Assembly: GCF_023206215.1 (NCBI RefSeq)
Contig: NZ_CP065800.1
Location: 2,852,001-2,916,000, forward strand
Origin: Butyrivibrio fibrisolvens
GTDB taxonomy: Bacteria; Bacillota; Clostridia; Lachnospirales; Lachnospiraceae
Direction of reading: 5' to 3'
Length of the DNA stretch: 64,000 nucleotides
Position 1 is the first letter of the stretch. Every line of letters begins with the position of its first letter. Below the pieces are notes generated by a model, which had not been told where the DNA came from, did no database searches, and saw nothing but the letters and a program-made list of their open reading frames with translations. Shown in pieces: positions 56,262 to 64,000 of this stretch. A program made the position numbers and the translations under genes.

Positions 56262-56344
56262 TTGTATTCAGTCTCCCCTTAGATTACATATCAGATATTC
56301 AAAAAGCTATTTCATACAAAAAGTATATATCTCTGCTTTTTATT

Positions 56345-56377
56345 AAAGAGGTGTCACCATCAAGGTGCCACCTCTTT
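56345..56377 (-). terminator. Rho-independent terminator after ilvC
   Basis: AAAGAGGTG-CACC stems with loop TTGAT; 43 bp past the ilvC stop. The T run is short, so read-through into yfhO-leuCD is possible. Confidence 0.7.
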
Positions 56378-56419
56378 AGTTTATCGTAATCCTTAGACTT
56401 TTACAATGTAAGCCTTTTA

Positions 56420-57535
<1,116 letters not shown>

Positions 57536-57668
57536 TCAAATGCTGATCATTTGACTTTAATATCTTCATATATGTATCTGAAAACTTTTGATACTAACTG
57601 AACTTAGGATTATTCCATCAATACGAAATACCCTTATCAATGATTTGCTTATTTATAGAACATAAAGA

Positions 57669-58193
57669 TCACTCGTCCAGATATACAACGCTATCGATGC
57701 CTCTACCAAGACCTGCTATACCGGTACGTGCAAGCTCAAGGATCGTATATCCGTCCAGAAGTCTCAAGAATGCTTCGATCTTGTCCTGGCCACCTGTTAT
57801 CTCGATGATAAGGCTGTCATTGGATACATCTACTATATTGCCACGAAATACATTGGCCATCGTAATGATCTGCTGTCTTTGAAGAGCGTCAGCCTTAACT
57901 TTGACAAGAGCAAGTTCTCTGTATACAGAGTCTCCCGGTTTAAGTTCATGTATATCTCTTACATCTACCAGCTTAGCTACCTGCTTCTCAATCTGCTCCA
58001 GAATATCGTCATCACCTGATGCTACGATTGTAATCCTTGTAAAACGAGGATCTGCTGTAGTACCGGCTGTGATACTCTCAATGTTATATCCTCTTCTTGA
58101 GAAGAGACCGGATATCCTGCTAAGGGTTCCTGATGTGTTATCAACAAGAAGTTGGAACACCTTTTTATATGTCTTAACTTCAGTATCTGCCAT
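57669..58193 (-). CDS. ilvN: Acetolactate synthase small subunit (copy near ilvC)
   Basis: 174 residues: N-terminal ACT domain (KVFQLLVDNTSGTLSRISGL to about 80) and the C-terminal IlvH domain ending LARTGIAGLGRG. Regulatory subunit that binds valine. A second copy is at 60678-61181. Own promoter at 58397-58425. Forms a unit with ilvC. Confidence 0.95.
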   Translation of the reverse strand: MADTEVKTYKKVFQLLVDNTSGTLSRISGLFSRRGYNIESITAGTTADPRFTRITIVASGDDDILEQIEKQVAKLVDVRDIHELKPGDSVYRELALVKVKADALQRQQIITMANVFRGNIVDVSNDSLIIEITGGQDKIEAFLRLLDGYTILELARTGIAGLGRGIDSVVYLDE

Positions 58194-58289
58194 GTCTCTT
58201 TACCTCTTTAAAGTGTAAAATTTTTAGTTCAAATCCGGAAAATTTTGAATCCCCAAACATCAATTTAGGTCAATTATATCCGTGCAATT

Positions 58290-58301
58290 TTAACGCGTCA
58301 A
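58290..58301. promoter_or_regulatory. Candidate operator in the ilvN leader
   Basis: TTAACGCGTCAA preceded by CAATT, similar to the palindrome in the ilvE leader; about 100 bp past the -10. Confidence 0.3.
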
Positions 58302-58396
58302 CATGAAGAATTTAATGAATTTTGCATTACAAAATTAATGTTAACGTATTACCGTTATATTTTCAACATTCACCGGCCAACTTATTGTCTTGCATT

Positions 58397-58425
58397 ACAT
58401 TATCACTTTAAACCACAAAAGTCAA
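58397..58425 (-). promoter_or_regulatory. Sigma-A type promoter for ilvN-ilvC
   Basis: Minus strand TTGACT, 17-bp spacer, TAATGT. Leaves a leader of nearly 200 nt; I see no T-box specifier structure or leader peptide with runs of Leu, Val or Ile in it. Confidence 0.65.
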
Positions 58426-58556
58426 CAGTGTTATACTACGATCTTGCATAATTTCTTATGCTGCAGGCCGGATCTTTTTCCATTTTATAATACCAATAGT
58501 TAAAGTCAGAATTTGCATATACCCTTGCATTAACAGATATTTCGAATATGCTGATA

Positions 58557-58605
58557 TAAAAAACGCTCTTGCCACATTTTAAATGACAAAAGCGCTTTTT
58601 ATTAT
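58557..58605 (-). terminator. Rho-independent terminator after the zinc-ribbon gene
   Basis: Minus strand AAAAGCGCTTTTGTCATTT pairs with ATGTGGCAAGAGCGTTTT, then more T. Closes the ilvB-ilvH-zinc-ribbon transcript. Confidence 0.88.
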
Positions 58606-58689
58606 TAACATTATGCAAGGTTATATGAGGCTAAAGTATCTTTGAACACTTATACGATCCTCATCCCTTGGTTCTTACATTATAAAATC

Positions 58690-60672
58690 TTAGAATTCCA
58701 GCGATTCAAGAAGATGGTAATACTGTGCAAGATATTGAGAGTTTTCAATATCTTCTGATGCATATATTACTACTCCAAGTCCTGAACCACCGGTCTCAAA
58801 TACCATAACATCCATATCAAGAGATGTACCGCTTTCTGTTATAGTACCTCTTACATTCTCGGCATATCCTCCGTTTACAGTTCCTTTTTTGATATCATCT
58901 GATGAAAGATCATATGAATCGCAAAGTGTAAGCACAGATTCATGTATAGCAGCCTTCTTCTGAGAGTCTGACAAACTTGACATATCTATATCCTGATACA
59001 TGACAAGAAGAACTGTCGTCTCATTAGCATCCGGAACATAGACATAGCCTGAATAACCGCCAAAATCCATCTCAGTTCCTTCCCAATCTTCAGGGACTTC
59101 GTAAGTAAGTGCACCAAAACTATCCTCTACATATTTTGTATCATCATTTTTGGTAACATCATCATCTGTATCAGTAAAGTCATCGTCAGAACCTGAATCT
59201 CCAAAATTGCCTTCTTCTAACATAGCGTTTGCATACATTGTGATGCTGAAATTTTCATTCTCAGATTTGTCTGCAAGATCTTCGAAGTCAGGATCAGGTG
59301 TTGCTCCGGTATCAAAACTTGTAAATTCAAGACTATAGGTGAGAGTATCAATTTCAAATTCAAAATCTTCAGCTCCGGTATAGTTATTAAGAGACTGTGC
59401 CAGGGATGTTCCATCTGAATCTGTAAATTCAGTATCTACCTGTACTATCTGCGCATCTTTAGTTGATACATAGATAGTTACTGTACATAGATCAGATTCA
59501 CCATTGTATATTCCTGTAACAGGTGTAAATACACCACTTATTCCGCCTTGATCGTATGTATCTTCGCTTACATATACATAGCACTCTGTGCCACCGATGT
59601 CCTTGGTCTCATCCTGAAGCTTAGCCTTATACAGATCATAATCTGTAAATCCTAAAACAGTATCAACCGTATCACTTTCAGTAGCCTGAAACTTGTCTCC
59701 GGACTCATATTCAATACTTGTAATAAACTCTCCGGAGAAATCGCCCCTGTTTACATAAATAGTTTCTGAGGATTCATCTCCAAAAATATCTCTTGTTACA
59801 GTACCGACTGACATTTCTAAAATATTTGCATCGGGGTCTTTTGAATCTACGTCAAAGTCTGTAATGATATCAAATTCACCATTTTCTGTAATGGTTCCGG
59901 ATATACCTTCATCAGGAGCTTCTACATTACAGATAAGCTCATAAGTGAAATAGCTATTATAATCCTTGGCCTTGGACAGATTCTCACAGGCGAGCTCTAA
60001 AGCATTTTCTCCGGTGATCTCTTCTTCATCATCACTGGCAGCTGTTGTAGAAGCTGTAGCAACATCATCATCTTCTGTTGATGTAGATGCAGCTACTTCA
60101 TTGTCTTTCTTGTCATCATCGTCTTTATCATCGGATTTATTGGTTGTGAAATAATGATAAGCTACTGCTGATGCGCCAATCACAAGGACTAATACAACAG
60201 ATACTATAGCTGCTATAATGCCCTTTTTGCTCTTCTTGGGAGGCTGAGCGCCCTGCTTCATATTGACATTAGCATAGCCTCCATACTGCTGATTGGTCGT
60301 ATACTGCTGATTAGGATTATAAAACTGGTTATTATCAAACTGACCGCCGCTATACTGGCTGTTTCCCATCTGAGCACCGTTATACTGGCCGGTTCCATTT
60401 TGACCGCCATACTGATTTCCAGCTGTCTGATTCGTCCCCTGACCTTTACCAAGAGGATCATATCCGCCAAAACTCTGATTATCAGTATTCCCCGCATAAA
60501 AAGCTGTGCCATTACCGGCTTCGTTGCCGGAAGATGCGTTACTAGCGCCCGCTTCAACATTCTCCCCTACTACAGAAGATCCCCCTTTAAGTTCTTTGGC
60601 AATATCTGCTCCGCAAAAGCCGCAGAACTTGCTTCCATCCGGAAGTTCTTTACCACAATTTGGACAAAACAT
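58690..60672 (-). CDS. Large zinc-ribbon, membrane-anchored protein with two outer domains
   Basis: 660 residues. N-terminal zinc ribbon (FCPNCGKELPDGSKFCGFCG), a Gly/Asn/Gln-rich flexible part (about 45-145), basic patch KKSKK and one membrane helix near 152-175, an Asp/Thr-rich linker, a LolA/DUF6612-like beta domain (about 225-470), and a PsbP-like C-terminal domain (about 515-660). Likely anchored with the zinc ribbon inside and the rest outside. Its ATG is 6 bp after the ilvH stop, so it is cotranscribed with ilvBH, an odd partnership. Confidence 0.75.
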   Translation of the reverse strand: MFCPNCGKELPDGSKFCGFCGADIAKELKGGSSVVGENVEAGASNASSGNEAGNGTAFYAGNTDNQSFGGYDPLGKGQGTNQTAGNQYGGQNGTGQYNGAQMGNSQYSGGQFDNNQFYNPNQQYTTNQQYGGYANVNMKQGAQPPKKSKKGIIAAIVSVVLVLVIGASAVAYHYFTTNKSDDKDDDDKKDNEVAASTSTEDDDVATASTTAASDDEEEITGENALELACENLSKAKDYNSYFTYELICNVEAPDEGISGTITENGEFDIITDFDVDSKDPDANILEMSVGTVTRDIFGDESSETIYVNRGDFSGEFITSIEYESGDKFQATESDTVDTVLGFTDYDLYKAKLQDETKDIGGTECYVYVSEDTYDQGGISGVFTPVTGIYNGESDLCTVTIYVSTKDAQIVQVDTEFTDSDGTSLAQSLNNYTGAEDFEFEIDTLTYSLEFTSFDTGATPDPDFEDLADKSENENFSITMYANAMLEEGNFGDSGSDDDFTDTDDDVTKNDDTKYVEDSFGALTYEVPEDWEGTEMDFGGYSGYVYVPDANETTVLLVMYQDIDMSSLSDSQKKAAIHESVLTLCDSYDLSSDDIKKGTVNGGYAENVRGTITESGTSLDMDVMVFETGGSGLGVVIYASEDIENSQYLAQYYHLLESLEF

Positions 60673-60677
60673 TGTTG

Positions 60678-61181
60678 TTACTTCCCTCCATTCTCATTTT
60701 CAATGCATTTTGTCAAGGCAAGAGTTCCGGTACGTGCTACTTCCACGATAGAAATACCTCTAAGCATGGACAATAGAAGCTGTGAACGCTCCGGAACATC
60801 ACAGATCTGGATCATCATATAAGACCTGGACATATCCACGATCTGCGCCTTCATAATTTCACAGTTTTCTATTATATCACGTCTATTTGATTTATTGTAC
60901 TTAACCTTTATGAGCATAAGCTCTCTACTGATGGACGATGGTTCATCGAAAGTTTTGACCTTGATTATGTCGAGCTTTTTATTGAGCTGCTTCTCAACCT
61001 GCTCCAGGATTGCCTTGTCACCACTTGATACAATGGTCATCCTTGAAACAGTCGGATCTTCGGTTTCGCCAACAGTAAGTGAATCAATGTTAAAAGATCT
61101 TCTTGAAAAAAGACCCGCTACTTTGGATAGTACTCCTGTCCTGTTTTCAACAAGAACTGAATATATCTTCTTCATATGCAT
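60678..61181 (-). CDS. ilvH: Acetolactate synthase small subunit (copy next to ilvB)
   Basis: 167 residues from ATG 61181 (AGGAAGG upstream); ATG 61175 is an equal choice. ACT domain IYSVLVENRTGVLSKVAGLF, followed by the IlvH C-terminal domain with IVEVARTGTLAL. Differs from the ilvN copy in many positions, so not a recent duplicate. Lies 64 bp after ilvB. Confidence 0.94.
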   Translation of the reverse strand: MHMKKIYSVLVENRTGVLSKVAGLFSRRSFNIDSLTVGETEDPTVSRMTIVSSGDKAILEQVEKQLNKKLDIIKVKTFDEPSSISRELMLIKVKYNKSNRRDIIENCEIMKAQIVDMSRSYMMIQICDVPERSQLLLSMLRGISIVEVARTGTLALTKCIENENGGK

Positions 61182-61244
61182 TATCCTTCCTGATGATCTA
61201 TGATCCTTAAAATCACATTCACAAATCAGCACCAGTACATAGGA

Positions 61245-62873
61245 TCAGCCCTTGGCAAGATCCATAGGATCTGTCAGAACCTCCAGAAGCACTGCGTGTT
61301 TATTCTTTAAAAATAGTCCTATCTCTTTATCTATATCACTGCTTCCGTCAATTACCTGATAGTCCATACCATAAGCCTTGGCGATCATATCAAGATCAGG
61401 CTTGCCTGCAATATCAACCATGGCATATCTGTCTTTGTATGAATAATGCTGGTATTCACGTACCATTCCAAGGTAATTGTTCCTAAATACTATGATCTTG
61501 AGAGGAACATCCTGCTGAGCCATTGTAGCAAGCTCCATCATGGACATCTGGAATCCTCCGTCTCCGCAGGAAGCTACTACTTGACGCTTACTATCTGCAA
61601 GTTTTGCTCCAAGAGCTGCAGGAATAGCATATCCCATAGTTCCCATACCGCCGCTTGTCATAAATCTCTGATGTTCTTTGATCCTGAAGAAAGCTGTAGC
61701 CCAGATCTGGTTCTGACCTACATCTGCCACAAATACTCCATCGTCTTCCATGGCTTTTGCCAGTTTTCCAAGAAATTCTCTAGGATCTACGAACTCTTTG
61801 GCTATTTCAGGTCTGTGGTCAGGATGCTCTTCTTTGTACTGGGTCAGGAATTCAATCCATTCCTTGTGGTCTCCTGCATTTATATCAATTGTATTGAGCT
61901 TTGTAAAAATATGCTTAAGATCACCAACAAGAGGAATGGTAGGACCGACATTCTTACCTATCTCAGCAGGATCAACATCTATATGTATAAGAACAGTATT
62001 GTCAGTGATAAGTTCAGGTCTGTTAACTGCTCTGTCTGCAACACGGGCTCCTACCATAAGGACAAGATCAGAATCCTTAAGTGCCTTGTTGGCATAAGCT
62101 CTTCCGTTATTGCCAACCATACCAAAATATAAAGGACTGTCATTGGTAATCGTTCCAAGGCCCATCATGGTAGATACAACAGGAATCTGGCACTTGTCTG
62201 CAAATTCGCGTATCTGCTTTGCCGCATCAGAAAGATGAACTCCGCCTCCTACGCACATTACAGGCTTTTTGGACTTTTCGACTTCCTTGACTAGCTTCTT
62301 GATCTGAGCCATATTGCCATCAACTGTTGGCTTGTAAGTTCTCATATTAACAGTATCAGGATAAGCGAATTTACTGATCTGAGCCTGTTGTATATCAATA
62401 GGAATATCAATAAGAACAGGACCCTTTCGTCCGGAATTGGCTATATAAAAAGCTTCTTTGAATATCTTGGGGATGTCATTAACATTCCTTACAAGATAAC
62501 TGTATTTGACAAAAGACTCTACAGCGCCTGTTATATCAGCTTCCTGAAATACATCAGAGCCTATCATGGAACTATTGACCTGGCCGGTTATCGCTATAAG
62601 CGGTATGCTGTCAGCAAAAGCCGTAGCTATACCTGTTATAAGATTGGTAGCACCTGGGCCTGATGTAACAACACAGACTCCCGGCTTACCGCTGATACGA
62701 GCATAGCCACTTGCACAGTGAGCAGCGTTTTGCTCAGTACGTATCAGAACGGATTTTATATCTGAACTTGCCAGACTGTTAAAAAACGGAGCTATAGCAA
62801 CTCCCGGATAGCCGAACAAAATCTCAACATTTTCTTTTTTCAAACATTCAACTATTGCATCTGCACCTATCAT
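61245..62873 (-). CDS. ilvB: Acetolactate synthase large subunit
   Basis: 542 residues, ThDP enzyme of full length. Catalytic E47 in RTEQNAAHCASGYAR, FAD-type region in the middle, ThDP-binding GDGGFQMSMMELATMAQQ with FRNNYLGMV near 440-475. First common step to valine, leucine and isoleucine. GGAGG 9 nt before the ATG. The leader holds a tandem hairpin array (62905-63087). Confidence 0.96.
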   Translation of the reverse strand: MIGADAIVECLKKENVEILFGYPGVAIAPFFNSLASSDIKSVLIRTEQNAAHCASGYARISGKPGVCVVTSGPGATNLITGIATAFADSIPLIAITGQVNSSMIGSDVFQEADITGAVESFVKYSYLVRNVNDIPKIFKEAFYIANSGRKGPVLIDIPIDIQQAQISKFAYPDTVNMRTYKPTVDGNMAQIKKLVKEVEKSKKPVMCVGGGVHLSDAAKQIREFADKCQIPVVSTMMGLGTITNDSPLYFGMVGNNGRAYANKALKDSDLVLMVGARVADRAVNRPELITDNTVLIHIDVDPAEIGKNVGPTIPLVGDLKHIFTKLNTIDINAGDHKEWIEFLTQYKEEHPDHRPEIAKEFVDPREFLGKLAKAMEDDGVFVADVGQNQIWATAFFRIKEHQRFMTSGGMGTMGYAIPAALGAKLADSKRQVVASCGDGGFQMSMMELATMAQQDVPLKIIVFRNNYLGMVREYQHYSYKDRYAMVDIAGKPDLDMIAKAYGMDYQVIDGSSDIDKEIGLFLKNKHAVLLEVLTDPMDLAKG

Positions 62874-62904
62874 GTAGTAGCCTCCTTATTGTTTGATGAG
62901 GGGT

Positions 62905-63087
62905 GTATTTCCATGTACGGATACAAGGATGTATCTAGTACATGTATAGAAATACAGGGATGTATTTCTATGTACGGATACAGGATGTATCTAGTACATT
63001 CTCAGAAATACATGGATGTATTTCTATGTACGGATACAGGATGTATCTAGTACATTCTCAGAAATACATGGATGTATTTCTATGTAC
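62905..63087 (-). repeat. Tandem 56-bp double-hairpin array C2 (3.2 units) in the ilvB leader
   Basis: Units at 63018-63073, 62962-63017 and 62905-62961, with a partial one at 63074-63087. Minus strand unit: AGAAATAC-ATCC-ATGTATTTCT enclosed by GTACAT / ATGTAC, then GATACATCCTGTATC enclosed by GTAC / GTAC. Same layout as C1 with changed but still pairing stems. Ends 31 nt before the ilvB ATG. Confidence 0.93.
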
Positions 63088-63115
63088 CAATTATATATCA
63101 AAACAATTGATTATA

Positions 63116-63144
63116 TTTATCTAGTTAAAACTATTTATCGTCAA
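63116..63144 (-). promoter_or_regulatory. Candidate promoter for ilvB upstream of array C2
   Basis: Minus strand TTGACG, 17-bp spacer, GATAAA (weak -10). Transcription from here would include the whole array. Confidence 0.4.
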
Positions 63145-63178
63145 ATTTTAGTCTATATTAAACGTCATTCAAAAAAAT

Positions 63179-64000
63179 TCAGGATTGTCCAATAAGTTCA
63201 TTTACAACTCTCACACAGTCTGCAGCATCAGGCGAATATCCGTCAGCCCCAATCTCTTTGGCATAATCTTCTGTAACGCAGGCGCCTCCTATTATGATCT
63301 TGGCTTTACATCCTTTTTCTTTGGCAAGTTCTATGACAGTCTTCATCTCGACCATAGTAGTCGTCATAAGTGCACTAAGAGCTATCACTCCGGCATTTTC
63401 TTTAATGGCAGTATCTATGATGAGCTCTGACTCAACATCTTTGCCCAGGTCTATGACCCTATATCCGCAGTTACCAAGCATAAGAGATACAAGGTTCTTG
63501 CCTATATCATGAACATCGCCATGCACGGTTGCTATTATAATCGTGCCTTTGGGTTCCTGCCCTGCTCCACTTTGTTTAAGAAGAGGTTCCAGTACTGCTA
63601 TAGACATCTTCATAGCTTCAGCACTTGCTATAAGCTGCGGGAGGAAATAAGTACCCTTGTCAAACTTAGCGCCAACATCATTGATAGCCGGCATAAGTAC
63701 ATCATTTAGAATCTTGGACGGATCGCATCCTGCTTCAATCGCTGACTGGGTATTTTTTTCAATCTTCCTTTTATTGCCAGACAAGACATCTTTATAAAGT
63801 ATGTCCATACTACGCTTAACAGGATCATCGCTCTGGGCTTCAGTTGAGCCGAGAGCATCCTGAGATTGCTTACCTGCTCCTGTAGATATGCTTGATGATA
63901 ATTTACCGGCATCGCCGTCATATCGCTGCATTCTATTTATATATCTAAGGTCAGATTCTTCTTTATGCTTAAGAAGGTCTGATGCAAATGCTGCATTGAC
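63179..64000 (-). CDS. Cobalamin-dependent methionine synthase, C-terminal part (runs off window)
   Basis: 273 codons seen, open to the right edge. Contains the B12-binding module: helical cap (about 75-150 in the visible part, PAINDVGAKFDKGTYFLPQL) and the DxHxxG motif VHGDVHDIGKNL, then ALSALMTTTMVEMKTVI and IIIGGACVTEDYA. Ends after this domain, so no reactivation domain, as in clostridial MetH. Could instead be a corrinoid protein fused to a methyltransferase; the long open frame before the cap favours MetH. Confidence 0.8.
   Translation of the reverse strand, partial: VNAAFASDLLKHKEESDLRYINRMQRYDGDAGKLSSSISTGAGKQSQDALGSTEAQSDDPVKRSMDILYKDVLSGNKRKIEKNTQSAIEAGCDPSKILNDVLMPAINDVGAKFDKGTYFLPQLIASAEAMKMSIAVLEPLLKQSGAGQEPKGTIIIATVHGDVHDIGKNLVSLMLGNCGYRVIDLGKDVESELIIDTAIKENAGVIALSALMTTTMVEMKTVIELAKEKGCKAKIIIGGACVTEDYAKEIGADGYSPDAADCVRVVNELIGQS

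Noticed and set aside
62905..63087. CRISPR array
   Set aside because: Units are contiguous without variable spacers, repeat contains two hairpins, and no cas genes are near.
62942..63124. Open frame with internally repeated residues over array C2, plus strand
   Set aside because: It is only the translation of the 56-bp repeat; no ribosome site, and the array lies in the ilvB leader on the other strand.

Overview
The window reads as chromosomal DNA of a low-GC, Gram-positive Clostridia, most likely a Lachnospiraceae of the Butyrivibrio/Pseudobutyrivibrio type. This is an inference from the gene set (GerW/YtfJ with its DUF2953 partner, Asp23-FakA after rpmB, Gx transporter with NusG-II protein, strong GGAGG ribosome sites, many TTG/GTG starts). 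Almost every gene lies on the minus strand; only a lipoprotein gene (21592-23586) and a small orphan gene (47625-47948) are on the plus strand.

Layout. 1-13 kb: housekeeping block coaD, rsmD, a topoisomerase IV pair, degV, recG, fakA, asp23-like, rpmB. 13-21 kb: J-domain coiled-coil protein, gerW, DUF2953 protein, a monofunctional PBP with its FtsW/RodA partner, two U32-family proteins, zapA. 21-31 kb: lipoprotein with a DUF3298 end, HAD phosphatase, MFS carrier, CHY zinc finger, ruvBA, prolyl-tRNA editing protein, AraC regulator, GNAT, TraX. 31-40 kb: an accessory zone with broken genes (P-loop kinase, GNAT, Fic and AbiE remnants), small hypotheticals, a Gx transporter operon and a DMT exporter. 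41-47 kb: an operon for a nitrogenase-like K/D pair with a NitT/TauT-type ABC importer (substrate-binding protein, ATPase, permease), closed by a strong terminator. 48-63 kb: branched-chain amino acid synthesis: ilvB-ilvH, a second small subunit gene ilvN-ilvC, leuC-leuD, ilvE, interleaved with a YfhO membrane protein, an Mrp ATPase and an AI-2E family protein. The right edge holds the 3' part of a cobalamin-binding methionine synthase.

The most striking content is non-coding. (1) Two tandem arrays with a 56-bp period (21413-21558 and 62905-63087) fold into alternating hairpins with ATCC tips. They differ in sequence but keep pairing through compensating changes, and both lie between a promoter and the start codon of the next gene. 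(2) A roughly 94-bp element with two hairpins occurs at least four times just upstream of start codons; it ends in ATGAGGTTA, which supplies a Shine-Dalgarno sequence, and its second hairpin loop can pair with the bases just before that site. (3) Four giant imperfect palindromes of about 300 bp (8.8, 9.3, 47.2, 48.1 kb) share the tip and inner arms but have unrelated outer arms that still pair within each copy; the outer module of one also occurs alone at several gene ends.

A second theme is reading-frame breaks at single-nucleotide runs (19289, 31566, 32172, 32448, 41745, 43878). Each is repaired by adding or removing one base, including in two otherwise intact ABC transporter genes. Either the assembly has homopolymer errors or these tracts are truly variable.
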